Below are positions 1 through 13,800 of a stretch of 64,000 bases of DNA, one piece after another. Each line of letters opens with the position of its first letter. Within the stretch, counting starts at the first letter, position 1. Origin of the DNA: Chloromonas sp. AAM2 (lineage: Eukaryota > Chlorophyta > Chlorophyceae > Chlamydomonadales > Chlamydomonadaceae). Location: positions 1 through 64,000 of the forward strand of contig QAXH01005510.1 of assembly GCA_004335635.1 (NCBI GenBank), read 5' to 3'. The notes below the pieces were generated by a model. It saw only the letters and a program-made list of their open reading frames with translations. It was not told the origin of the DNA and ran no database searches. The position numbers were made by a program, and so were the translations under genes.

Positions 1-2
1 CT

Positions 3-584
3 GTCCCACCACCACAGCAGAGGCTGCCCTGCCACGAGTTGCGCTGCCCGGGCGCCCCACTGAAGCAGCAGCCTGCCATGGCCCGCCCCGCAGCCCATGA
101 GGGCCCGGCACAGCTGACCTACGCATCCTGGCCCACGCCAGCCGCTGCAAGGCTTGAGCAGGTGCCAGTACAGCAGGTGGCTGATAGCCTAGCAGCCAGC
201 AGTGCTGCGGGGTTCAGGGCAAAGAGCTCATCACCTCTGGGCATGCGTGCATACACCGCCCTCCTGTGCACCCTCCTGGCAGCCTTCATTGCCACTGCTT
301 CCAACGGCTATAACACCTGTGAAACCTGGCCAGCAGCACTGACCCAGGCATTCGACGCCCAGATGCCCGCTTCAAGCACAGTCACATGCTTCTTGCTTCT
401 GGGCTGGCCCGTAGCCAAGTCGGTGTTTCAGCTGGCGCCTGCATTGCTCTCCTACACTGCTGCCAAGCTGGGCCGGGGTTGCCGGTCCTGGCTGGCCAGC
501 AGAGTGCAACACATCATGGCTACATGTGGACTGCACAAGAAGGTGAGAGCAAAAGGAAGCTTGCTTGGCAAAGCAACTGGATAG
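3..584 (+). CDS. 3' end of an unidentified membrane protein gene (partial)
   Basis: An open frame enters from the left edge and runs to a TAG at 584, so this is probably the last exon of a gene starting outside the window. I do not recognise the family. The visible 190 or so residues are Ala/Pro/Gln-rich at first. Two hydrophobic stretches follow: one around AYTALLCTLLAAFIATA and one from TVTCFLLLGWPVAKSVFQ through the next dozen residues. The tail is basic (Lys/Arg-rich). This suggests a C-terminal membrane anchor pair, but no function. A TGTAA motif, the usual chlorophyte poly(A) signal, lies about 160 bases downstream at about 745. The exon start is not visible. Confidence 0.5.
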   Translation, partial: VPPPQQRLPCHELRCPGAPLKQQPAMARPAAHEGPAQLTYASWPTPAAARLEQVPVQQVADSLAASSAAGFRAKSSSPLGMRAYTALLCTLLAAFIATASNGYNTCETWPAALTQAFDAQMPASSTVTCFLLLGWPVAKSVFQLAPALLSYTAAKLGRGCRSWLASRVQHIMATCGLHKKVRAKGSLLGKATG

Positions 585-891
585 GGCACAACTTGATCTT
601 GCACTGACTTGGTCCTAGTACGCTAAGAGTTTCTTATTCAAAAGCCAAAATGGAACATTCGCTGCTTTGTTCGCCTCGCTCGCTTTGTTTTGTTGCTCAG
701 GGTAGGCCATGGCAGGTTCATGTTCTGTGCTGCAGTGCTTCCTGATGTAAACAATCAGCCAGAACTGTCTTAGAACAATCAATCAATTCAGATTTAATAC
801 ACCAATACACCAATACATGAAGACTTCCCGGTGGCAGAACACACGAGGAGTCACACACCAACTGCCCCAGAACTGAAAGTCACACAAGAAT

Positions 892-910
892 TGTCCCAGA
901 ACTGGCAAAC
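892..910 (+). repeat. R1 dispersed repeat core
   Basis: Exact copy of the 19-base R1 core TGTCCCAGAACTGGCAAAC, followed by a T-rich run. A partial second copy (CCCCAGAACTG) lies about 30 bases upstream. The same core recurs at 4.7, 7.7, 8.0, 41.2, 44.7 and 54.6 kb, and forms the arms of the MITE at 7711-8007. Confidence 0.8.
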
Positions 911-2393
911 TTCTTTTTTTCCTACTTGAAGCTGCTGTAGTGTTGGGTCCGCCAACACTAGGTCCTGTAGTGTTCTGTTGTTAGGTTTGTTTACTGGACT
1001 GTTACTTACTCGTGTTTCTGCACATGTGTGTTATGCAGGCATAGTCGAAGCATGCGTCATCATGCCAGAGCAGCTTTCAGTGAGTGGCATGAACCATCTC
1101 AACCCTATGACCTCTCTCGTGATCGAGTGACACGCACCCGATCCCCATTTGTGTCAAGTACGAACATGTGGGATATGCGTGTCCGTTGCAAAGCCTTGCA
1201 CAGACACGTGTTCCACATGACACAGGGTGCATGGGGCTACCTTCCACCGAGTTGAAGATTTTGACACCACACCACGCCAGTCGCCAACGAGCGGCATGGA
1301 CAATCACAACTCTGTATTGCAATCTTCTGGGAACAACAGTTCAGTGACTCAATTAATACGCAGCCATGCCGGCTGTAAGCCGGGATCACATCATCATAGA
1401 CCAACAGTTGCCAAGCTGCACGGACCAACCTGGTCAAGTGTGACAGCAGGACATGCCAATCTACGTTCCCGTTGATGAAGTCTGACTCAACAGGAGCGGT
1501 GTGCTGAGGTGTGCACGAGGTTCAAGTCATCTCATCACAACGGAGCGGTGAAATACGACTACTGACAGAATGATTGTATTGTCCGTTGCCGAGCATGCGC
1601 ACTGCTGTTGTCATTTCCAAGTGTACAAGTGGACAGTCTGTTGAAGTAGTGACCCAGGTGCATTCAAACAGTTGGACAGCGTGACCTTGTGGTTGACTCT
1701 TTGGCCACTTATGATCATCAATCTGATGTGGGCAGCATGTAATACAAACAGCTGTGCTCGCTTGATAGGCATTTGCTTGCTCACTGCTACTCTCAGACAT
1801 GTACCTGATTGATCCGTCACATTCAGGTGGTGTTTTATGAAGTGCTGTTAATTGTTCAGCTGCGGATGGACGACTTTGATTGTGCATTGACGGAGCTGTT
1901 TAAACAATTATTACCGGGGGCTTGGCACTTCAATTGTAGGCAGTCTGTGATGTGGAAACAATGTGAATCTGAACTGATCAAACAGGCATTATCTCTTCTG
2001 GCCATGTCCCACTGTTGACAGGATGCGAGCAGGTGCTGCATGACAACACGCTTGTTGCTCCCTGGCACGGGGTCATGGGCCTTGGCCTAGAATGTCAGGG
2101 GCCTGGGTTTGTGACGTGCTGATTATTGACTTGGCTGCACAAGAAGTGACGGAGGGCTTCCATGCTTGACCTTCGCGCCTGTGTAGACCTTGCACTCTTG
2201 TTTACCGTACTTGATCAGTTGACAGGTATCATCAAGTGTGGCTTGATGACTTGACTTCCATGAGCTGACGCACTACATGCAATCATCCAAGACTTAATTT
2301 GCGCTGCTGCATTGCTTGGCTTAAATGCCTGGAGGCATAAGGGTTTCACCACCCCTTGCTGACACGGTCAGATTCCCCTTTACTAGGAGGAAG

Positions 2394-2460
2394 TTTTGCA
2401 ATTTGCGCAAGTAGTTGATGTTTGCGTTGGACGTGCGTTGGTGTGCATTCCTTCCTTGCA
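2394..2460 (+). repeat. R3 dispersed repeat, copy 1
   Basis: About 65 bases here match 63511-63580 with a few substitutions. The shared blocks include TTTGCGCAAGTAGTTG and TTTGCGTTGGACGTGC. They are probably fragments of one transposable element. In one frame the copy at 63.5 kb has a W-P-A-D-V-K-K-F-L run loosely like the reverse transcriptase/RNase H linker of Ty3/gypsy elements, but that is tentative. Confidence 0.6.
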
Positions 2461-3982
2461 ACATAGTAGTATTTGTCTGGCAATGGCTTGTTTCTAAGCA
2501 CAAAACAGACCTTGTAGCAGCGCCCAGCCCTTCTGCAGATCTGCTCCGGACCCCTCGCTTTACCCTACCTCGTCGGGCGCAGTCCCTTCATTGAATGCCC
2601 TGGCTGTCACCTTCCCACAGCAGGGATGGCTCCCAGGCAATCGAATATGGACTCGTTGTCAACCAGAAAAGACCACAGTGTTTCACCATCCAAACAAGTT
2701 ATTACAACTGTTTGGATGCAAAGGGTGCAATAACACGAAGTCAACAGCTTGCCAAACCTTCACAACCCTCGCAACCTTTGCATCTGGGTAACCGGCTCTG
2801 CCCCTCTTCCTGTAAGCCCATCCAGTAAGCAGGCTAGTGGCCACTGTCTGAGGTTTACACATGCGTGTTACAACTATGGTGCAACATGTCGCACCTTGCA
2901 ACAGGGCGTTTCAACAGGGACCAATCAAATACCTGTTTGAGGCATTATTCCATCATTCCCCTTTGTGCACTACACATGATGGAATTCTATGCTGCATGTC
3001 CCACGCACGCATGCAAGCACACACATGGTGGTTCATATCAGTTTTCACCAAGGAGTGAAACATAAAACGGATCGCATTGCATGCCATCACTCACACAGTA
3101 TCATCCGTGCTCAGCCGGCCTCTTTGAATTGTCATACCAAAGGTGACCAGTCCTGCCCAAAAGTTCAACAGAAAGCAACTAATACAATGAAAACTGGCCA
3201 TGAAGCAAATTGCAAAACAGGCGAGCAGCAGCCTTAGTTGCCAAATGTTTTTGACACTATAGAGCAGTAGTGAACAAGCCAGCATAAACTTGCAAGGTGC
3301 GACAGCTTGGCAACTCAACAATCAGAAGACAGGCCAGGAGGCCGTGTCCTGACGCCGTCAAATGCACGCAACAATTGGACAGTGTAGCCTTTCTACCAAG
3401 GTGGTATAGATTTCATTTGCTTCCAAGTTTAACCTGCTGCACAGCAACCCAATCTTGTGAATCCTTGGAAATGCGGCGCTTTTTGCAGCCATTATGGTAT
3501 CAATTCAGATCCCTCTCATCACAGATTGCCACAATCATCACAGTATGAAAGGTTGTCAGAAAAGGTTGGGCCTTGACGGTTTGAAAATTTATTCATCCGG
3601 CCCAATTTTAGCTATCCAATCCTTTTTTTTGGATGTCATCGCTATTTCAGCCTGCCCGAACCCAATGATGGTTATGATCACCGTCGGCATAGCGTCCGTG
3701 CACGTGATCTCACCCGCAGAAGGGCAATCTTTTTGGATGGTATTATAGCTGCCGCTTGGAAACCTCACCCACTGTTTGTGTGCCCAAATGTGAACCGGTG
3801 GAATTGGTGGCATGAGAAAAGCAGACACGGTTTTAAGTGCGTCAGTGTGCAACAGTACAACCCCTTCACCCAAGCAGCATCAAGACAACTGTGTGAACGC
3901 GGTCAAGTGCATCAGGAGGCGCGCAATTATTACCGACATCTCAAGCACTTGGATTTGCGCAAAAACTCTGTGCGATTGCACA

Positions 3983-6900
3983 TCACTTCACGTCACCAGC
4001 AACCGTGATGATCGGTGCTTGAGGCGTGCCGATTACCGGAGGCTTTTGCCCAGCGGATTGCCATGCTTTCTGCCTACTCCTCCACAGATTCTGCATGACG
4101 TATCCTGCTGCTTGATGCTGCGCGTCCTTGAAAACGCCCCGCGCCTTGGATACATCGCTCAGGAGCTCGGCACGAAGGCTCATGGGCAGACGCTTGATGC
4201 GAGCCAGCTGCACGTCCGCCTCACAAGCCAGAAGGTACCTGCACGGAACAGATATGTAGCAATCATCAGCAGCCAGATACGACCGCACCAAGCGTAATCG
4301 AGCACAGTATGCCAGAGCAGCAAGTATAATCAAAGACGGTCACAACTCCACGGTACGCCAGAGATCAGCAAGGAGGCTGCCCAGCATTTCACGAGGTGGA
4401 TACCAGTGCCCGCTGCTCAACAGCGCACTCACTTTTCTTTGTTGAGCATAACGCACACCATGTCTTCGATGCGGCTGAGCGATTCCTCCACATCGCGTTG
4501 GGACATGCCCTCGAAGTCCATGGCCTCGAGCACTGACTCGATAACACCAGACACCTGCCGTTGTGGAACATATGGGTGGGCAATCTGACACAGTTTGACA
4601 GGCGAACAATGACACACTAAGAAGCTAAAGCAACCACCAGCTGCCAGGCCAGGAGCTGCGGAATTGATGCAAACCCTGATGCAGTACGTGCAAACTAGGT
4701 CAAGTTACTTCTAGCCTAGATGTTTGCCAGTTCTGGGACAATTTACAAGGGCGACACTGGCACCAGTGTGCCAACAGGGATAAGGTGACGACCTTGGGGA
4801 ATTGGACTGTGGACGTGGGCAGAGATATTAATATTGCGGCTGCATCAGTGTGGCGTGACACTGGGATGTGCTGTAGATGTGTGAACTGGTACACGTCCAG
4901 TCAAAGTAATAGTAGGCCTCAGAACTCGGTAATGTAAGTCGCCACCAGGTGCTCCAGCTGCCTCACTCTCTTCAGCAAGCTCGTGTGCTGCGCGCGTAGA
5001 CGCCCCACAGCCTGTCTCCAGCCCTCTCTCCTCGGGGCTGCGTGTCCCTCTGCCAATGCAGGTGCATGTGGGGAATGCATTTGCTGTCCTCCGTCCACAA
5101 ATGCTGTGTCTCCCCGCCGTTTCCTTGAGGTTGTTGTGGTCTCAGGTGTTGCGGGAGGTGCCATCTGTCCTGTTTCTGCTGTGTGTGTGGGATTCTGGTT
5201 GTCATCTGCTCCGGAGACGGGAGGCGGAGACGGAGACGGCTACCCCTGCCGTCTGGTGGTTTTGCCGGTGGTTTTTGCCGTCTGGTGGTTTTTTCAAACC
5301 GTCTGGTGGTTTTGAACGTTACTGGCAGTTTTAGACATAAAGCTTACATGAAAAAGATTTAGACATGGCGTCAATTGCCTGGAAGTTGGTGAAGATTGTA
5401 ACAGCCGCTATTGTCCCTGCCTATTCAGTCATCTGATCGTCCTCGCTGGTCGCCTCATCTTTGTCTGACCCGATGCTGGGAGCACTGCTGTCACTCTCAT
5501 TGTCACTCTCTGCCTCCTCAACCTCCACTGCTTCCTCCCTCTCAGCTGGAACCTTGTAGCTTGTATCCAGCCAAGGGATGCATTTCTGCCGGACTGTGTT
5601 GCCCGCCACCTTCTCCAGCAACTGCAAGTTGCTGAACGAGTACACCGGCATCTTGGTTGGGATGTTCCACGGCAGGCCACAGCCAATGAACATGCGACCT
5701 GTTGCTTTGGCTGCTGTGACAGTGCTCGCAGCTGCCAATGCATCAACAATACCCATCTGCCTGCCACTACTGCTGCCCACGGAGCGCTGGTCTGCCTCAT
5801 CGCTGCGGGTGCGCTTGCAACTTGTGCTGGCATTAGTTGGTGCACGTGGAGGCTTTGCAGCGTCACATTGACCCTGAGGCGAAGCTTTCCAGAGCTCGGT
5901 CAGCTCCCCCACCTCACCATTGCTGTACCGGCCGGTGCAAGCTTTGACATGGTGCCTTTGCGCAATGCGTGCTCGAGAGCGCGAGATGGGCCGCTGGCCT
6001 TGAACACCTTCTGGCATTTCCGACACTGCCACTCAGAGAGGCCACGGTTCATTGCGACTACAAAGAATCTTGCAATCCCAACGTCGGAGACCTCTGCTAT
6101 ATCATAAAGTCAATTATACATCAGGGAAGCCGTCACATGACACGGGTCGGGATGTGTACCGCCCTGACCTACCTTGAGAAAGAAGTTCAAAGTTCGCGTT
6201 GGGCTGCATCAGCCATGATGACAATGTGTAGCTAGCAATGGGCTAAGCAATGGGCTCAGCAACAGGCCAAAAGCAAGCCAACAACAATGACTAACCGGCA
6301 CTGTTTTTGTTTCTAGCCCGTCTGGGAGACGGGAGACGGCGGAGATGGAGACGGAGACGGACCAAAATCGGCTGTCTCCGGTGATTTTGCCTCCCCTTAA
6401 GCCCCACCTGTATATTAAGGATGCTCGCTAGCATGTTGAGGTACGCCTTGAACTTGGCATCGCCCGCATGTTCACGCCCAACCGCGAGCACCTGCACACA
6501 AGTCAAAGCAAGTCAGTGCAGCACAGTACATACGATAGGTATGTACAGTACAATACAATGCAATAAATTGCAGTGCAACACACAACAAAACGCAGTACAC
6601 AAGTGCAATACACACAACACAAAACTGTTGCAGTACGTGTGCTGCTTTACATTTCTTTTTTTGTTGGCATTCTTTACATTTCTTTAGTCGCGTGTTTTGT
6701 CCTGATAAGATTGCATAAAGTGCGAACATGCTTTCTTTGCCGCCTTCCAGCCTCCTTGCCTGTTCCTGCAGCAGCACGTCCTTCCCCTCCGCCACCAGCC
6801 AGCGTCTGAAGTGCGGCATCATGGTGTGCACATGACGGTGGACCACAGACACCAGGTACGTCTTGTACAGCTGCACAGGGAGAAAATACACTAACTCAAG

Positions 6901-7808
6901 AAACAGCATACACTGGAGAAAACCAGCAGGGCGCTGCAACAGGCGGTCACCAGAAAAGCACCGGGACAGCCCGCAGACTTTCCCTCTACCAGCATACGCT
7001 CAGCATAGATAGGAAACTGCACTTTGCCAGCCAGCAGGCGGACCACTCCATCGATACTGCCCAAACACGACACATGGTGTGACAGACCAGGGTTCCAACC
7101 CAAGTGTCGGCGGGGTTTTCGGGCTTAGTACCAGCAGCCAATTGCTAACTTTGACCTTCGTTCTCAGGGTAGGTCAGGACCGTACACATCCCGACCCGTG
7201 TCATGTGACGGCTTCCCTGATGTGAAAAGTGTAACAAGACGTTACCTCTCCCAAGACGGACAAGTCTGAATCATTGGTTGAGCTGTGAAGCATACATAGC
7301 ACGTCATACTGCCACCATACGCAATGCATCTTGGATGTGGCACCTGATCTGACAGCGACCAGGTCTGGCTAACACACCGCCCCTTTCCATGACCATCGTC
7401 CAAACGTTCTGGCCCGCTCCCTTCTGTTTTCAAGGCCTTTCCCTCAGCTGCGTGTTCAGGATAAGCCACCTGCACCTGCCCTGCCACCCCTGCTCGCACC
7501 TCTGCCTCGTCTACGTCATCCTCGGGCCTTGGTGGCGGCAGCAGCGCCATCTTGATGTGCTCCCTTACAGGCGTGGACTGCACCGTGGCCTGGGCAAAGG
7601 ACTCGCGGGAAACGGACTTGACTTCTTCCACCTGTGACCAAAGCGTCATGTCAAAAAGAAAGAAGCTTGCCAGTTCTGGGACAATTTGATAGGTTCAAAT
7701 GGTGACTGTTCGTTTCTCAACCAAAAAAAAGATATTTGCCAGTTCTGGGACAATTTGTGTGAATAGGTCTGTAATACTGCCAGCAACCATTGTGTGTCAG
7801 CAAAACAT

Positions 7809-7850
<42 letters not shown>

Positions 7851-10800
7851 GTGTGTGAATCGCACATGGGGTGAACAGCACCCTGTGTGTCAAAAGACAA
7901 AACAAATGGTGGTGTTTGAGAGAGGATGTGTGTTGTGGGCGCCTGTCGTCCTATTCACACAAATTGTCCCAGAACTGGCAAACTTTTTTTTTTTGGGTTG
8001 AGAAACGTGCGTGATGTTATGATGGTATCATGATGTTTGGGACACGCAGAACAGCAGAGAAGGTACACACATGTGCGTGACAGAAATTTCACATGACAGA
8101 GTTGAGGGCATTCAAGCAAGGTGGGAATGAATGAAGGATGTGTCAGAACCTGGCAAGGGGAAAAACAACCTGGCAAAGGAGCACGTCATAGCCTGACACG
8201 ATCAGCACTTTGCAGCGTCACGTTAACGTTGACGACTTGACCTTGAACTTGCCCCAGCTCGCTGATGTTACAAATCACGGGTGTTGTCAATGTCGCATAA
8301 TGCTGTTCTACAGATACAAGTTATTCGCTTGCACTTACCACGACGTCCGTAGCCGGCATGTCCCTCTCCATCGCCTCCGCGAACTGCACGAAGCCCCTCT
8401 GCACCTCCTCCACCACACTAGGGGGTGTGCCCTCAGGCAGCAGACCGCCCAGGTACTGGGGCAGACTGACAGCGGGAACCTGAACGCATGCCACCCATGC
8501 AGGGCACGGTCATGACGCCAGCGATGCATGTATCAACATGAAGGCCATGGTCAAGCCTTGTCTCTTGTGTGGTCACGACATGTGCAGCACACATGACAGC
8601 GCGTTGCACAAACACTATCACAATTTCAGCACTGAATAGGGTTGGGCCAATGTCGGTGCATGATACATATCCGATATGCACATTCTTTGGCACAACCCTA
8701 GCAATGAAGACTTCTATAGGATACATCAACGTCTGGCCATGTGACAACATGACGGACATGGGTCAGGACGGTGTCCAGTCTTTCCCTCATGCTTGCAGTA
8801 GGTGCATGTGGGCCGCTGCTGTGATCAACACAACATGACAACACCCAGCCAGCCTGCCACAGTTCAGGTGAGGTGACATGGCAATACCATCTAACCATGC
8901 AGCTAAGCTCCTGTCTAGCCTTCCAACTAGCCAGCGCTGCTCCACCCCTGCGAACCCGGTGCCCCACCTGCCCCGTCCGCTGCACGTCCATGCGCGCAAA
9001 CTTGTCGTCCGCTATCTTGGATATGAAGGTGTTGATGCGCTGAAGCTCCTTGCACAGGATCAGAAGAAACCTGCAACAAACAAAGCACGCCACGTGAAGG
9101 ACACCACAACGGCTTGATGACGTTTGATGCAGAAAGTCGGATGCAGTCTGAGTCTGGCTGCAAGCGGGTAGCCGGGCCCTTCAGTCTGATGTGGGTCACA
9201 GGACCAGGAATGCCGGCAGCAGTCCGCATCCATTTTGTTCTGGCATCACTGCATGTCAGCATTGCTAAGTGGCAGCACATGTGAATGTCCTCACTTGGGT
9301 CGTGGCAGCTTATAGAAACGCTCAGGCACCAGCTCCCCCTCAAAGCGCTTGTCCTTCCTGACCTTCTCCACCTCGCTATCCTCAACCTGCAAAGAAGGGA
9401 AGGCGGCAACAAGCACAGTAAGGTGTAGAACATGCTTGGGCTGCCATTTTGTTAGAAGGATTGCACTTCAGTAGCTGTTACACAGGAAGGGCTGTAGCGT
9501 CTTCAAGTGTTTGCAGAGAGTCTGCCATGTCACAGGAAGGCCGGTGTGTTTCTAGCTTGCAGGCTTGAGGTTGTTTACAAGGTTGTACCCTCACTCCGAG
9601 GTGCCCTGGCTATAGCTCCCTGTCTGCAGACAACAGGCAGGCTCGAGGCCTGCTAGCTGGAAGGATCCCTGCTGATAGGACTGTAGACAGATCCTAGGAA
9701 AGGGTGGTACAGGGCAAGGCCATACGTCTCACAACTCATTAGAGAACTTTCAGGTGACGACTGACACACTGTTCGCTTGCCCACCACTTGCTACTTCACC
9801 ACGTCAGACGGCGCTCCTCTCCAGCTGTAAACTCAGCCAGAGGCACAGTTTGCAGGAGAGATGACCTCCACTAAGCACTCACACTCAGCAGGACGCGAGT
9901 AGGTCTCTCTTTTGCACGTGATTGATTGACGTCACTCAATGCTGCACACAGCACGCACGCCGCGTCGGCCAGACTGTACGGTTCGCACCTGAGTGGCTGC
10001 CTCCTGCACGAACTCATTAAATTTGTCCCGCACTGCCTGGGACCGCATGCCGATCAGGGAGTCAGCCACGTGGATGCACCTGACAGCGCGGGACGGGCAC
10101 ACGGTAAAGGATAATCCAGCGGGCCCTGGCGTAGGCAAGTACACGAGCTGGCAATACAACAACGTAATATTCAAGACGAGTGCAGCACAGCCTGCACAAT
10201 GACGCCTTGTGCGAGAATCATGCTCATGGAGATCCAAGTACAAGACGTTTTCATTGTGCAGTACAGCAAAGGATATAGAACACCGAAATGAAAGGAGAGG
10301 CCCCTGCGCACTTGTACAGGCACGCCCAGGAGTACTGCTCCTCCCGTGTGGGGTCACGCGGGTAGTCGATGCACACAAGCTTGATGGGCTGCAGGCAGCA
10401 GGCAGGGCAAGCAAAGAGTGGAGGGAGGGCATGGTGCCTTGCTGTAGATGCAATTGTGTGCAAATTCCAACCACCAAGTGAGCACAGGCTGCAAAACAGT
10501 ACTGTGAACCATTTCTTGCAATGTCAAGCCAGCATCAACGTCATAGCTGGTGTCACCTGTCACTGCCCCAATAGTTTGCATGGGTTTTGTGATTGAGCTT
10601 CGTTCAGCTACTGGGCTTGACTGCTATGACGGGATGCAATGGTGCTGTGTTTGTCGGCTTGTTAGCTGCACCGATATATAGCTGACGTGCGTGCTTGATG
10701 GGCGCCATCCAGCCAAGCCATGCCCACCTGAATGAGCATCGACTGCGCTGTGAGGAAGTCCATGAAGGTCGTGAAGTCCCACTCCTCCGACAGGAACTTG

Positions 10801-13800
10801 GCAAAGGCCTCGAGCCGGAGATCCGTCGGTTTGAACACCGTCAAAGTGTTGACGAGGCTGCCCACGTACTCGTTGACCACGTTCTTCTGCCCGTACTTAT
10901 TGTGGAAATAGGCAAACACCACTTCGGGCACACTCTGCTTGCGCAGCGCCTCGTGACGCCCCAACTTCTTGATCACAATCTCGGCTGCAGGTTGTGGATG
11001 ATTAGAGTGGGGTTATGGTTAGCATCAAGAAGGATTGGAGGTCATTCCTGAATTGGACTCGAGGCTACAGATTTTTCCTCGAGTGACGACCCGGCTCAAC
11101 GAGAGTAGGTTGGAATGCAGTTGTGTACTTTTTATGCGAGTTGTGCTTTTAGGTGGCCAGCGTTTCTCCAACAGAGAGAAGGCACTGCACTGACTTATCA
11201 GGCAAACCCGGTCACCTGTCTGTTCTGAAGCTGGGGAAAGCAGGCCTGGCTCATCAAGCCCTTACCTCCACCAAGCAATGTTAGTGCAAGAGAACTAATG
11301 AGATACTAATTGCTGCGTGGAATGCAACTCACCGTCCTTGTACACTTGCTCCACGACTGTGATGAGCCATCCCTTGGGCTTGGGCTTCGCGTTCTTGTGC
11401 TGTGCCATGGCGTCCTTGAGCCGCTGGTTCTTCGGCAGCTTGCCCAGCTTGCCGTGGGGCTCGTTGCCTCCCTCAGGGCTGCGATGCACAGGGCCACATG
11501 CACAGTCAAGGCGCAAGTGCAGCGCATATATGGTCGCATGCACAGTCAATGCAAACTGGAGGCACACTCAAGACGCGAGTGCTGTGAACATGGCCATGTG
11601 CACAGTCAAGGCAAAGTTAAGGCACAGTCGAAGGCATGAGTGCAGTTCAAGCCAGGTTTATCAAGGCGTCCAGGGTGCTGGACAAACCTAGAGCGGCAAC
11701 GCAGGCGCAACCAAAAACACCAGAAAACACCAAAACACCAGAATTGATGGGGCTTGCTTGTGTTCTTGCTTTGCACTTGCATCTGTGACAGGCTGCTAAT
11801 GGTGACTGCTGCTGTGCAGTGACTCACCCGTTATTTTCCTGCATGGCCATGTCCCATGCATCTTCTGCGCTGGCTGCGGCATCCAGCCTGGCCCTGGCTG
11901 CCTTGATGGCTGCCTGGCCCTCCGCAGTGTTCTTCAGACCAGCTCTCATAGCGCGCGTCACCTGGAATGGGAAAGTTCACCAAGCTATGCTATCAGGCAT
12001 GCCAGCATTTCCGCAGAAGGTTCCCCGCACGCATTGTCGAAAAGTCCAACACACTTACCGGTTTGGCGGCTGTTTACGCTGCGATCGGCGTTCGGAAAGG
12101 TCGCTCGCCAGAAGTACAAAGTCATGCATGCTGCTTCTCCCGTTTGCAGTTGCAATTCAGCAATCTCACCTTCTTCTTGTCGTCGCCGTCCAAGTTGATG
12201 GCGACCTTCTCCGAGGCTGTTCCTGCCATGGACTGTCGGCCCATCATGGACTGCCGCGCCCCCCGGCCAGCAAGCGACTGTCTCCCTCCTCTTGGTGTGC
12301 GTCCACCTCTGTGTAGCGTACACAAGACACTGGTGCAAGTCAGCTGTCGTCATCTGCCAACAGGCAAGGAGGCTCTGATGTGCATCGGCTACATCAGGCA
12401 AAACCTGTGTGATCCATGGTCGTACACAGCTTAAGACGCTGACCGAGCCAACCCAGGTGATGAATACTACAACGTTTACCTTGTAGCTGCAGCCTTGGCT
12501 GGTGACATGGGCGTCATGTCAAAAATCAGGTCATCGTCATCATCTTCCAGGCCGTCTTCGCACCCCTCGTCATCCCATCCATCCTCATCGCCCCGACCGA
12601 CACCGCCTTTCTTAGACTGCATTCTGCCACGCGTCGCCCCGCCCCTGCCTCGCCTGGCTCTACCTCTGCCGCCACGCTCCGGACTGTTCATAACCTCATC
12701 ACCCTCATAAGCATCGAGTTCCTCGGCCCCGTCTTCCGAACCCTCCCATGGCACGTCCTCTGTCACAGCAAGTGCCAACCCCTTCGCGTCAAATGGCGAA
12801 CGTGAGCCATGGTGCGAGGCGCGGGCAAGGTTGCTGCGCATCCGGCTGAACGTATTGCTCTTGCCACCTGACGGCAGCATTCCAGGCGAAGCAGGCGCAC
12901 TGTCTGCACCCTCCTCCCAAATGTCCCCCCCTTCCGCGATAGGCGACACCCGCCCCATGCTGCCCGAACTTGACATCCGCCCATCGCCCATCTGGCTCTG
13001 CCTTCTCAGCGACTGACGGATGAGCACTGAGCTTGCTGAGGCAGCAAGATTGGGTGATTGAGGGTGCATGAAAGGGCTCGAGGGTTGCTGGAACTGCTCG
13101 ACCGACCCACTGAAGGATCCGCGCTCTGATCCTGCGATCGAAGCGTTGTCGTCATCGGCTTGCACCATGAGACGGTCGAGCTCGTTGTCATAAGCATCGC
13201 CGATCTGGTCCTTCCTGCAAGCACACAGCAGAGCACTCGTAGCTAGCATAACTACAAGATAAAATAGCTTTGGGTGAATTTTGATTGCCCAGGATTCCCC
13301 GATTGGAATTCAGTGAAACTCCGGTTTCAATGGAGTTCAGACCGTGGCCTGCCCCTACAGCGCCTCAGTTGTACGCTCGTGTTCTCACTTGACTTGGTTG
13401 ATGACCACGCCTTGCTTCTTGCTGCCCTTGGCGCCCTTCTTGCCCTTCTTGGTCTCCGCCATGCCGTCCGCCGCACCAAGAGCCTGCAGGCGACGGCACG
13501 TGGCAGCAAACAACAGCACAGTATGATCTGCATTCGGGGTTGCCGCGAAGGATCTTGGGCCTGCGGATTCTGAAGGGCAGCCAGCCGGTCACCTGCGGAA
13601 TGGCTGCCCTGCATAAAGCCGTGAATTAACATGCTTTCCACTGTGCATTTCTGGACACATATGCATCCCGCTGGGGACGGTTATGCTTGCGTAACCAACT
13701 TGTACACAACGTAGTTTCAGTCCAGTATTAATTCCGATCTGTCGTCGTCCAGTGTGCAGTGCATTTTCATGTGGAGACGGCAGGAAGTTGAGACCCCGGA

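Larger units (their letters stand above)
600..3982. other. Intergenic region, no confident gene
   Basis: Only short, low-quality frames occur here, with no exon chain and no recognisable protein. The stretch holds repeat fragments listed separately: part of the R2 family near 671-716, R1 at 892-910 and R3 at 2394-2460. A weak copy of a degenerate sequence near 3550-3780 resembles pieces at about 32.1 and 43.4 kb. The right end should contain the 3' UTR of the AXDND1-like gene, whose stop is at 3983. Confidence 0.5.

Noticed and set aside
3983..11490. C-terminal half of the AXDND1-like locus as a separate gene
   Set aside because: No start codon, stop or promoter gap separates the halves. Phase carries through the 11.3-13.2 kb exons (for example codons split at 11333/10986 and 13390/13215).
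12495..12710. + strand Ser/Pro-rich frame opposite the acidic exon of the AXDND1-like gene
   Set aside because: It is the antisense of an Asp/Glu-rich low-complexity exon; the - strand exon joins its neighbours in phase.
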